From assembly GCF_001949145.1 (NCBI RefSeq), contig NW_019091393.1, forward strand, positions 223,252-287,251: 64,000 bases of DNA. Direction: 5' to 3'. Made by a program: the position numbers and the translations under genes. Below the pieces are notes generated by a model. It was not told the origin of the DNA. It ran no database searches and saw only the letters and a list, made by a program, of their open reading frames with translations. Positions 35,956-48,100 of this stretch are shown in pieces. This DNA comes from Acanthaster planci. Taxonomy: Eukaryota; Echinodermata; Asteroidea; Valvatida; Acanthasteridae. The number at the start of each line of letters is the position of its first letter. Within the stretch, counting starts at the first letter, position 1.

Positions 35956-38900
35956 CTCGGGACTCGTACCAATCTTCTGTCTGTTCTGGTTCTGCCCCTC
36001 AGCTTCCGGCTAGATACATCCCGTGCAATTATAGAGAGACTAGCGCCAACTGCAGCCTTGGAACCTAAATGGCTGTTCATTATGTGTGTGGTATAGCATG
36101 CAGCTATTGTGTGCTAATTGACCGCGTGCACTGATGCATAATACACCATTTTGGTTCCAACATATTGAGACACTCATGTCGCAAGTCCATAAACAGCTCT
36201 GGATGCATTCCCACGACAGCGCCCGCTATCATGCAGATTGACGAATATTTCACCCGACATCTTAAGGCAATCTGTTAGGATTGAAAGCAGAAGAGATTAT
36301 TTCAAGACTATTTCATCCTCTTAATCTCCCTCCGATGCCTTTTCAAATGCGATTTTGTCCCCCGATAGGAAGTCAAAAGGTGATGTCGACGACATCCGAG
36401 GGACGTTGGAGGGGTCAAATCTAACTTTGCACAGGCCGCACACCTGAGAAAGGAGTTCAAATTTACGACCAGGCGGACTAAAACAGCAATTCCTGTGAGA
36501 CCGCTTGGGTGTGCTGAGTTTTTTTTTTTTAATAAGGAGATTAATGCAGTAATGGCATTCAGTCGATCCAAGTTACAACTTTCACTTCTCCAAAGAAGTC
36601 TGGGGAATGCATGTCGCTTTTTATGATTTCACATATTTACATATTCTTACCCTTGCCTCAGGTCCCACGTTGAAAAAAAAAACAAAAACAAAAACCGGGT
36701 AAGGCTGTCACTTTACAGTACATACGTCTTCCGAGTCGATCAACAGATTTGGCATTTTCATGAACTCCGAAAGTTTCTGTGAGCGTGCGATAGAGTTTCG
36801 TAAACAAAAATCGCGCTCTACTCTTAACTATTGCACGATTGTCAATGTGATTGCTTGCGGGTTCGCTGGTGATTTGATGTGAGTGCCCACGCACACTGTT
36901 TATGAATAATCACCTAGCCTTTAAACAAAAAATAGCTTATTAGAATTATCTTGCTCGTTATGCATGTCATCATTCAGGATGCGGGCGAGTGTGTTTTCCT
37001 TTCTTTTCCATCTCTCCCTTCGCTGGCCCAGGGGAGCAAAGTGCTGCACGGTCCACCGAGAGAGGTCGACAGGTAAATAAAAGCCGGCGATAATTTCCAT
37101 CACAGAGCTGCTACGTGCGCAGTTCTTCGGACCAAGTCCTCGGGGCGAGCCGATCACCGCGAGTACTCGATGACAGAGACCTGCGTAAGGGCACCTATCA
37201 CACATGGGAGAAAAAAAAAGATGCTTGCTTTTTTTTTTCAACAAGCCGGTGAGAAGTCGTCCGAGTATTCTTGTCCATTGATATATCCCTTCAGAGTTCG
37301 GACTGGGCAAGCGAACAAACTCGCAACACCGCCATCTTCAAGAAAAGTCAGTCGACCACGGGCGCAATTCAGCTGCAGTTAGCCTATTTTCTGTCGTGTC
37401 CCCAACCCCTCCCCCCTTCGGATCGGGCTTGGTGCGGTGCGCCGTGCGCATAAACACACCACACGCACCATACAGCTGACCTAGATCTACTTGCATGCGG
37501 CAAATCACACGGCAGGATCGTTTGAATTCTTCATGCAGCGGACGAGGTAAGTTGCAGGTCAGCGTTGACAACCCCTCAAAGAGGCTGGACCGATGGAGAC
37601 AGCGAATGCATGATCGATGTAAACATCACCGGGTCGAGATGGACATTTCCAGCCAAGAGCGGGCGAGACAAGAAGATGGGTCAGCCGGTCACTGCCAGGG
37701 GGGCTTGGCAGACATTTTTTTTCACTGTGACTTGACTCTACCGCCTCTTCTAGACTCTTATTGATGTCTGGCGAAATTCTGGCGACCCTGCATCGCGGGC
37801 GTACTCATCCTTTGGCCTCTCATACGCTGAATAAACAAAACAGCCAGGACAGCACAACACTATATCGTGTTCGTCGCTGTGACGTGCATTTTGGTGTGAG
37901 CGAAGCCGTATAAATCAAGGAACGGGTGAAATGCAGGCCATAAAGGTGAAATAATGACGGCTCATAAAAAGTGAAATCACCGGGTTAGTCACGTCTTGGG
38001 CGTCACCATCTCAGCGTCACTTGATGTAACGTTAATATCCTTGTCTCTGAGGGAGAGAGCAGCACCGGTGCATCGTGAGCTGGTGGAAGGTATCTAAGGT
38101 GGGTGATCACCTCTGTATGGCCATTGTACTTAGGAAAATGGGAAAGATTCCTAAAAGACAGAACATGTCGATGAAAACCAAATTGACGCATTTTAAACAA
38201 CAGTGAGTGTATAATGTGAAGCAAAACAGTCAGAATGATCTCACTTACCCCTCCAATTTCTAGATAATTGATCATATTTGTTGATACTTGTGGGGTAATA
38301 AATCGACCACACAGTGTTTATAGTATAATAGCCGTAGGTGGAAGAGTGGAAGAAGCTCTGTGTCATGATGGAAGGAATCGCAGGAAAGTCAGAAAGGGAA
38401 TAAGTAATAAAATTAGTAACAAGCGACTTCAAGCACACGTCCGAAACATCACACCGTAACATTCTGGACACTTCAAGTGTCGCAGTGAGCCGTTGTGAAA
38501 AAGGGAGCATTCCAGCGAAATGTAAACTGACTTCAACTCCCAAAATACAATTTCTTGATCCTGAAGGACAGATGGTAGTACTAAAATTAAAATTCTGGCA
38601 TTATCTGCGGTGTCGGTAAGGTGCGTTCATTACACGTGCCTATATGGGGTCAGGCTCAGCCTGACTCGACGTGAAAATTAACTTCATGGCGTCGGATAGG
38701 TTATAGTTTAAGTAGTGTGAACAATATTGTTAGAACATAGAAGCAAATATCATATTAAAAAATTCAGAACAAAATGTAGGTGCGAAACCAAAGAAATGGT
38801 TACGCAGGGATAAGTTAGACTCGTGAAGGTGCCCTATATTCTAAACGGGCATGGGTGTAAATCCCAGGGGGTGTGGGTGTATATCCATGGGCTATTGGGC

Positions 38901-39496
38901 TATTTAAGAATTTCTATAAAGCGCACATTTCCACCTAAAATTGTTTATTGCGCTACAAATGTTAGCAATACAAAGAAAATTTACGGGCTAATTCTTCAAG
39001 CAAGATTATATGTGCTCAGGGAGAAGCGAGTCTGACAGATCTGTCACCTCAAGGCTGGTATGATCTGGAAAACAACTACAAGATGTATACCCGAATTTGT
39101 GTTAATTCAATTAAGCTATAATCCAACATTATAAAAAAGAGTGGGCAAAACGTAGACACAGAAAAACAGCCCAAACACATCAAATTGATTCCTTATTGAA
39201 AGGTGAAGAGAAAATTCAAATCTTTGTTGAAAATTTTGCTGCACAAAGCATTGATCTTGAAAACACGAGAGATAACCTATGTCATCTTCTATGGAGAAAG
39301 GCAAACGTACATAATAAGGCCGGAGTGTGGGCGTTCCCGGTATCTCTTTAATCATTAACTGTAGCTGTTACGAGGCCCAGTAGAACGAGTCTCACGGCAG
39401 CAAAACGTGATGTTATTTTTACCCAACCCAATCCTCCGGTCGCACGTTGGCGATCGAAGCGAGGAGATGGGTGGACGTGAGGATACCCTCTTCGTC

Positions 39497-39774
39497 GACT
39501 CGAGTCTACTGTAACTGTAGATTTTTAAGATTTTAATTATGGATCTATGACAATTTTACGGTAATTGTTTAGAAGCAATAACTGTAGATTCGTGTCTTCC
39601 AAATCCCACGCTTTAAGCAAAGCTGTGACGTCACAGACTCGAGTCTACTGTAACTATAGATTTTTAAGATTTTAACTATGGATCTATGACAATTTTACGG
39701 TAATTGTTTAGAAGCAATAACTGTAGATTCGTGTCTTCCAAATCCCACGCTTTAAGCAAAGTTGTGACGTCACA
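39497..39774. repeat. 139-bp tandem repeat, two copies, with CRE palindromes
   Basis: Copy 1 is 39497-39635 and copy 2 is 39636-39774; they differ at only a few bases. Each starts with gactcgagtctactg and ends with the palindrome tgtgacgtcaca, which contains a full cAMP response element (TGACGTCA). At the junction two palindromes abut: tgtgacgtcaca at 39624-39635 and gactcgagtc at 39636-39645. The near identity implies a recent duplication or ongoing homogenisation. Confidence 0.95.
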
Positions 39775-41887
39775 GAAACAGTTTAAGTAATTAAGAATAG
39801 CTAAACAGTGTAAGTGTCGGTCTTGAGCGCCCAGAAATTAATTCCTGACCCAGGCGGCCTGCTGAGCCATGTTCAGTCAAAACAGCTGTCAGACGAAGCG
39901 AAAATCCTAGCAAAAACAACAGCGATCATGCAAAGTGGCTCAGCTTGTGGCCTGTGCTGCGAGTGGCTGCGCGCTCGCCAAAAGTTGTCTGTGAGTTGCT
40001 TAGTTTGGTCCTCCGCAGGAATATTTGGAAACAAAACGATGACCTCCTGTAATCAACATTTAAGATCATTGATTAGAAAATGTTGATTGAGGTCCGAGTT
40101 CATGAAACGGTAAATATGTAGCTTCGAACATTTCTTTGTTAATCTAACAGGCAGAATGGCAGCCGCGAACCAAACTTCCAAAGGTCACGAGCAAGATCGG
40201 CTTACCACGCGATCTTCAATCAACTCCTTAATACTAGCTCTCGATGAGTAATCTTAGCTCATTCTCCTGTCTCTTGATTTTTCACTTGATCACGGTATCA
40301 CCATTTTTTCCAACCTTTAATCAATCCTGAGTGCAGTTGTATTGTAAAAAAATGTAGTTTTGTAGAATCCAGGCATCTCATGACAGTACGAATCCGTGTC
40401 TTTTGTTGTGTGCGATGATTGTGCAGCAAACTGGAGCACTAATTTGACTGGTCTTGTGTGGGTTTTCGGTTCAAGAATGCTATCTACACGCCTTGTCAAC
40501 ATGCATTGGGGAGATACGGTACTGTTTGCAACGGTATACCGCGCTTGTTTTATTCACGTTCCGCACTGATTTTTTCAACCGTAATTCTTTAAAATGTCAG
40601 ACTTCACGAGACGGAGCCGTGTGGTCTCAGTCTCGGTGCAGTCTCACGCGCTTGGGGTAAGGAGTGATGAACGAGGCGTCTGGTACCATTCTGTGTAGGT
40701 CAGCCAAAACCAGGAGGAAACAAACTCGACGTCTGTTGTCTGGCCATAGAAGGTAAATGGGAGTTTGGTGCAGTTGTTTTACCGTTATAATCCTGCTTAC
40801 ACATGAAAGAGTTCACAAGCGTACCTCATGTAACTTATCTCGCCCAATACAGGAAGCGGCCATCTTGAATCGAAAGCAAGGCTATCCCGTCAAACTCTCA
40901 GATGAGGCAGAGTACATTTTCTGCTAAAGGGGCAAATGTAGCTTGACCAGCGATAATGCTAAACTGTGACCCCTCGTCATATGCATTAACTCTAGCTTTG
41001 GAATGTTCAGACACGTTACTTTGTTCTATGACCAAGGTTTTCCTCTGCACTTAAAGCACTCAGAAACTTTATAGCCACATCAAACTCGATTAAGACTCAG
41101 CCCAGAATCAGAGATGGCGGACCGCGAGGAATTATGGGAGATGACGTCAACTGCGACGGATCATCCGTCTGCTCCTTACACCGATCCTGAGGGAAATATG
41201 CTCTTCGAGCCATTTTGATCGCGCTGTTTCCTACTGGAGGTCCACTTTCTTGTATCTCCCACATAATCTCTATAGCTTGTCCGGAAGATAATATTTTTTA
41301 CCAGCGTGATCTGTCGCTACAAGTGGCCTTCTAGCTTCATGTCTTAACAAATCATAAGAAGTGCTGTGCTGACGAAAGTGTTTTGAAGCGAGTACCGATG
41401 TATCGTTCCATCGGAGGAGGTATTAGCTTAGTTTTATCTGATCCGAGAGTTTTAAAATAGCAAAATGATTTCAATATGTACGTCTTGTTTTGCTCAGGTA
41501 ATACTGGTGAGGTTTTGTGTTTGAAATCTGGAAACGCTTTCTCTGGATATCTCTCTTTGTTATCATTTCTAATGTACATGTATCTACACCTACAGTGCTT
41601 GGCAGCTGGCAAGTGCACAATAATTTTGAAAAAAGAATAATTTTGCACTAGTAAGTTTTAACGAATACAAATTCACCTTAACACCGACAGTCAACTCTGA
41701 ACATTACTGACAGATATTCAAGACATTCACAGAGTTTTGTTCGCGGACAGTACTAACGCTGTGATGACAGTGACTTTCAAAGTAAGAAAAAATAAATTCA
41801 AAGGCATGTTAGTACCTAGACTCTTAAAATGCCAATAGGAGGAATTATCATTCTTTACATGCTGGGATATTAGACTGACGTATAGAG

Positions 41888-42164
41888 CTTGGCCCCTTTT
41901 CTAATACTCGACTTTGGCTCCGTCTCAGGCTTCAACTTTTTTTTACTACCTGACTTTGCAGTTGTAAGCGCAATAGTAAGTCTGATTGTTCCACAAAACA
42001 TCAAGTAAGATGCAAAGGAGCCAAACATTGCAGTATCAATTTAATTATCATTGCAGTCAATTTAATTTAAACGCTTCAGGCCCACAAACGGGGGTTGGTT
42101 TCGGAGACGAAGCCTGGCCTGAGACGTGACGGATACAAAGTTGAGTATTGGAAAACGGCCCAAT
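41888..42164. mobile_element. MITE-like element with about 45-bp imperfect inverted ends
   Basis: The left end, ttggccccttttctaatact + cgactttgg, pairs with the right end, ccaaagtt-type sequence ending gagtattggaaaacggccca. Pairing continues through gtctcaggct and agcctggcctgagac. The middle, about 180 bp, is AT-rich and non-coding. I do not recognise the superfamily. Confidence 0.65.
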
Positions 42165-44903
42165 TGTACTCAGTGCTTAGTTGAGCGTTCATGTGATAGA
42201 AGGCTTTCAATTAAAACTTTTTAAAATCAAACGCCGTCTTTTTTGTCAAGATACCTATTTTTTGTCAAATGTGGCATGCTGTGGCTACCCTCGGTTACGT
42301 CGGTATTCAAAACAATTTCATCCGGGATGTAACTATGACCACTCACCATGGCGTCTCTGCTTACTTTAATACACGGCTGTTGCCAAGGAGCCCGGGTACG
42401 TGGAAGTATGGTATGTAATATAATCTGTCTGAATACAGAACAAACCATGATCGTGCAGTGAAACTCGACACCTTGAGGCACCTGCCCCAGGCTGTGTATA
42501 TGCTTCAGTTTTTCTCTCGGTTTAGCTCTTATGTAGTGTCTGCTGGATATTTGCTGGCTTGGTCGGTTCATTAGTAACTGCTTCTTACTCCAATCATTTT
42601 CGTTTCATGTCAACTTCACCTTTTTTTTGTCAATTTGAACTGACTTGTCATAGAGGGATGTGGTGTAGTTAAGATGACTTGTCACAAAAAAGTAAAATTG
42701 AAAGCAGAGTTTTCTGACCCCTGTGACAGAACCCACTCAGTGCCCCTTCCGGAGACCGATGTGGCCCTTAAGTGGCACGTGCAAAATGTTCCCCAGTTTA
42801 ACGCCACTGCCCATTAAAGCAATTTTGTGCATGACCTAAAACACGGAGCAGCGACTGCCTCAGGCATAAAGTTACACCATAACACCCAGATTCCATGCGT
42901 GTCGGAATTTCATATCACACCGGCACTACCGACGTTATATGCTATAAACACCTCTGCGTATTTCTAGTTGGCTGCGAATCCGTCTTGACCGACCCCCCCC
43001 AAAAAAAACAATTTCATGCCTTTTAAACATTTTAATCAAAAGACATTTCTTGGCCTTGTGTCATACTGTTTGACGCTCCTGCATCGAGATTTTCCCAATG
43101 TCAGTGCCTCCGAATTAGGCGTGTAATATAGCCGAGATTTTAGAAGGGCCCCTCGTCCCCTCTTAATGTCGTATGAATGTATGAATTACTTTACTTAGCG
43201 GGCTCAGACACGCGTGTCACCAGCGGCAAGGGCAAAATTAAAATAACCCCAGGCGCTCTGTGCACATTCACTATGTGATGGGGGGGGGACGCCTCGATCG
43301 GCGTGCGTGCACCGCAATCCGGCTTGCGCGAGCGCGCGAGGTTGATGATTTAGTTCCCCAGTGGGGCCTTTGGACAATCTCTCCCGAAAAAAAAAAGACT
43401 TATTCCGGAGGGGGCTGAATTGCATGCATTTAGATTGCCATCAAATTAATCGACTCGGCTGCGCAAATTCCTGTATAAAATGCACCGCCACTTGGCAGCC
43501 ACATGATAACATGAGTGACGCCATGCGTGCAGTATAAATTGTGGTATGTACGGCGCCCCTAGGGAAGACGGGCGTTTTATTCTAGAGAGAATTTTGTAGG
43601 TTAGAAAGTGAAGGGACTCATGGTCGAGTTTTTAGCTCATCATTTCTACGTTTCTTTCTAAAAGCATGTCAAATGCAATCATTCGTTTTCACACGAGTCA
43701 TATTTACTGCCAGTGCTACGGCAAACACTTGAACCAGACTTGGGTCGGTAAATCATTAATTCTATAAGAGACATCACCTTGTTATGTTGCTGTGTTTTTT
43801 TGTCTGTGGTTTGTTTCTTCATTATTATTGTCTGTACTTCTGTTCCTTTAAAGAATGCTTTGCATTTTCCTGATACAATATTTCCTTTGAATGATTTTTT
43901 TCTGGTTTTTTTTATTGATCTCGATTAAAATGATACACAGCAATGTCAATGGCTGTTGATGATGCTTTGAGGATGGATCATCTTCTCGATGATGTGGTTT
44001 CATTTACAAATTTAACAGTTTCTGAAAGAAATCTCCTCTCACTTTGATTATGCAGCTCCGTCACTTACCAGAAAATGGCCACGACGACTGTTTAGTGACT
44101 GTCTTTAGTTGAAGCCGAGCATGCCGTACATAGGGCGGACAGAGGTGCATTACGAGCGCAGTAGCGCGATACCTGCAACTCCATGGAACAGCGGAATAAT
44201 CGTTAGCATGTGCTTCCAGAATCCAATCACTGGGAGGAGTTGCGTAAGTATTGAGAATTCATAATTTTTAGATTGGTGTTTCTGTAAATCGGTGCTTTAG
44301 TTGGGTCCATTGCAAGTCCAGCGCAAGTTATTATGTCTAAGCCAAGTCACGAGCTATTTAAATGAACCGTGACACAAGCGTTCTTCTTTTCATTTGTTCA
44401 CCCTACTAATATGACTGCATAGTCTTGTGAAAGGATCTGATGAACTCGACTACAACACTGCTAAAAATCGTGATGGATATTTTTAATGCTCGACTTCTTG
44501 AAAATGCAACGATGTAATTTTCATTATTTAGGAACACTGCACTCTAGTGTTTATAAGTTGTGTTTTGCAAGTTACTTCTCGTGAACTTGTAAGGGAAGCT
44601 TCAAAATCGCAGTCTACTTAGTAGAACAGATGGCATAAAAAACTCGGCCACTGAGCCTGCTTGCTGGGGTATCGGCTGTACCAGAAATCCGATATGACAC
44701 TGCGTGGAACAAACTTTTTCATTTATCAAACGGAGTTGGTGTTTGGACATGTATTTCTTACGAAAGTCTATGTTTGTGGATAGTCACAGATCAGTCGTAA
44801 GACAGGGCCTCCCGTCCATAAATGCCAGGAATAGGATTTCAGGGCTTTTCCTTTTTTCAAATGTAATCCAAGATTTGGGGGTTTTTGTGTGTGTCTCTCA
44901 CAG

Positions 44904-45149
44904 GGTCCATGTAGCATGCTCTTCTTTGCTTCATTCTACTCATTCCTCATCTGTTTCTTCTTCTACTACTACGTGGATTCCTCCGGGGCGGACGTGTCCA
45001 GCGGCGGGGCGGCCTTCTTCGCCCGCGGCCCGTTGTCCTGTCCATTCCCCCGGTGCTACCCCCATCTCTTGCGGAAGGTCCCCCGGAACGAGACGTTCCA
45101 GAGGCACCGCCAGCAGATGATGGTACCCATATCGGTGCCAGATCACAAG
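44904..45149 (+). CDS. Sialyltransferase gene 2, anchor and stem exon
   Basis: Acceptor gtgtgtctctcacag at 44903 and donor aag|gtaagt at 45150. The first in-frame ATG is at 44916; the four preceding codons (Gly-Pro-Cys-Ser) are open. Almost no cytoplasmic tail precedes the membrane anchor if translation starts at this ATG, which suits the idea of a coding exon further upstream. It ends phase 0 after VPDHK. Confidence 0.8.
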
Positions 45150-48100
45150 GTAAGTGTACTCCCCCGCCCTCAGCAGTGGCCGTGTTAGAGAAGGAGCCAG
45201 GCTTGACGGTCGACCGCCACTGACCTCAAGCACAATTAAGTATAGTTTACTCCCTCTTCGGTGGGATGCCAGTCCATCGTAGGTTGCTTTCTGGGTATAA
45301 TGCTGGAGCCCATTCATAACCACTTGTCATAGATTACAGCTAATGGTCAGCAATTGGATTCAAACCTCTTATCATGATCCATGAACCCTAACCACTGGGC
45401 TACATTTCTCCTCTGCTTTTGTAAGTAGTTTTGGGACTTTGGTGCTGATTACCAGAGCGCCCCCTCTTGTTCACGCACGGAATTGATGAACTACTATTTC
45501 TCTAAACGCAGCCGTTCGAACTGCGATGCCACACGTGTGCACTGGTGACCAGCTCGGGCCAGCTCCTGGGCAGGAGGGCGGGCAAGGCCATCGACGCCGC
45601 GGAGTGCGTGATCCGGATGAACGACGCCCCGACCCGGGGCTTCGAGGCCGACGTGGGGGGGCGCACCACCGTCCGGGTGGTGGGCCACACCAACTTCCGG
45701 CCCACCTTCCAGAACAAGCCCAGCAACCAGAAGACGCACTTCATGCACGAGCGCACCAAGAGCGAGAACATCGTCATCGCCTGGCTATACACCACCAACG
45801 TCTACAAGAACCCGGCCTACCGGCTCATCCTGAACTACTCTCAGCTCTACAAGAACGTCACCTTCTACATGCACACGCTGGCCATGATGCGGTATAACAA
45901 CGAGGTGTTCCACAACGAGACGGGCATCACAAGGTGAGCGTGTCACGCGGCTTGCTCTGCCCACAATGGAATACTTTGAAACGCTTGGTGGCGGCCTGTA
46001 TACCGGTCCTTTTTTTTAAACCAGTTCTGAGCATGCGCGCGTTGTTCTGAGCACGCGCAGTAGTGTGAAAAAGACCGGTGTTTCTGTTGCCAGCAGGGTC
46101 CACTGAACCAATTCAAGCTCCATTGAAAATAGTGTAAAATCAACCAAGTTTGGAGCCCCATGGCAGGCAACTGAGGCCTTTCAAACCAAAAAAAAAAAAA
46201 AAGTTTTGTTTGGTCCTTAAGATTTCATTTGATTTTCAATTGTTAGTAGGTTAACCAATGAATTTTTTTACAAACTCACCCCTCAAAAAGTCAATGTCCC
46301 CAAGTCGTCTCAGCTGCCATTTTTCAAATGACATCCCTTACCTTCCTCGGGCTCTTCTGACAAATTTTCAATCACATTTTTGTCTGCTTTGCCCTCAGAT
46401 GGGTACCCCTGAATATACAGAGATGATCCTGGGCCAAACTGACACAATGCCACCATTTTGTGGCCCAAACAGACCCCTCTTTTTGAAAGAATCTGTGGGG
46501 TGTACTTTTGTGCACCTCCCCCTGGCGGAGAATTTTCCTTGAATTGGGACACTGCACCCAGCAGCGTCTCAAAGCCTGCCATTGCCATTTTAAATACCGT
46601 GCCAGAGAGCGACTGAGGAAACTTGGCGACAGCTTTGTGCACAGTCAGATGGAAACTGGGTCAAAATGTCGGCACAGTGGATGAGGCTATTCTTTGTAGT
46701 GCCCCAGTGGCCAAAAAGAAAACCATGGCTTCGATATAACCCGAATATTCTGTCTGCCCTTTGACCTCAGGACTCAGGCCAAGACGTGGCTAACGACGGG
46801 CTGGCACACAATGTTGCTAGCCTTAGACATGTGTGACGATCTCATCGTGTACGGAATGGTCTACGGAGACTACTGCATGTAAGTTAGTCATCAACTGTAT
46901 TAAAAACGATTTAAAAAACACAAGTTGAAAATGGTTTAAAGCTGGACTGGTTTTTAGACACCACATTCAGTTTTGCTTTCACTGTCAGAGCCAGATTTAT
47001 TGTCGGACACTCTCTACAAAGCTTAAGCTTGCGAGAACATGAACGAGCAGAGTCTGGTCTCTCAAGGTGGAGGAAGGAAGAACTGTACCTTTTGTTGAGC
47101 TTGCTCGACATTATGAACAAACCTGCCGTGGACTGTACGGAGAAAATGTATGCTGTATGTTATTGTTTTCTTGAAGTTTTCTCCGGAGAGAACTGTTCTA
47201 AATTGGAAAAGAAAGTGCAATATTCGCATGAGCTAAAATGCATGCGGCTCCGATCTCTAGACATCCTGTTCCAGTGCTAAGTGCACTTGTTCCAGGAATC
47301 CTTGAAACATGAAATGCGAAAGGCCTAGGGGTTTTTATCTGCTCAGGTTTAATGCCTATCGTGGGGACCGTCAATACGAAACGACTATTAGAGCCATTAG
47401 GCAAGCTGGCCTCCTCAGAATTGATAATTCTACTCAGCTTGCGGTCCATGCGATAGTTTCCATGGGATCGGCCTTGTGTAATTTGACTTCACCAGCGTGG
47501 CTTGTTTTTTATTGACGCGTCCTGGCCGTGTGGAGTCAACTGCGAGCGTTGGGGCCCAGGTCAGCGATCGGAACCCCGGGCGCCTTCCATTACACGACTC
47601 GCGCTTGCCACGTCGTAACCTCCCCCCGTCGCCGGTTCGTCTTGTCCCCACAGTGCTGTGTTGCCAAGGCAACTTCTGCTTTGCTTATGAAATTGAGAAG
47701 TACACGGTCGTGTGCAAGCAAAGCTTATGGATGATGGATGTGACTCGATGCTGCACTACCCTGCGTTGAAATTGAACCTGGAAACCACAAATACCTTAGC
47801 GGTATGCCCCAAAATAGAAAACATTCTTGAGTTGTGTTTCGTGCATGGTGAATTTGATTACAGGTCAACCAAGCATAATCCATCTCTTCATAAAATGACG
47901 GCGGTCTCGTCTTGTTACGATTCAAAGCTGGCGATGTCTCGCTCAAAAGGCGGTTTTTCATCTTCAAGGACCGGCAGTTAAAAGCAGGAAGCAAATAAAT
48001 GAAAAAAAAGGAGAAAACGAAACAAGGCACATTAATAACGGCGAGTGTTGTCTTTGAGCGTATGTTAAATGAGTTGATACGTGAGGCCTTGGAATTCAAT

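Larger units (their letters stand above)
21986..44903. other. Intergenic gap between the two sialyltransferase genes
   Basis: I find no supported exon in this 23 kb. Open frames are short and unlike known proteins. It contains mobile-element remnants (listed separately), an AT-rich simple repeat, a 139-bp tandem duplication and a strong hairpin. The upstream exon expected for sialyltransferase gene 2 probably lies near the right end, but I cannot identify it. Confidence 0.6.

Noticed and set aside
38646-38668. Short palindrome gtcaggctcagcctgac
   Set aside because: Eight-base arms of this kind are expected by chance in 64 kb, and nothing nearby gives it meaning.
41114-41218. A 34-codon frame with a good start context (agagATGg) and protein-like composition (MADREELWEM...)
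   Set aside because: It is too short to identify, has no clear splice donor and no neighbouring exon in frame. It could be a first exon, but nothing else supports it.
44940-45323. Minus-strand frame of 127 codons
   Set aside because: It overlaps the GC-rich stem exon of sialyltransferase gene 2 antisense and continues into the SINE; it is a shadow frame.
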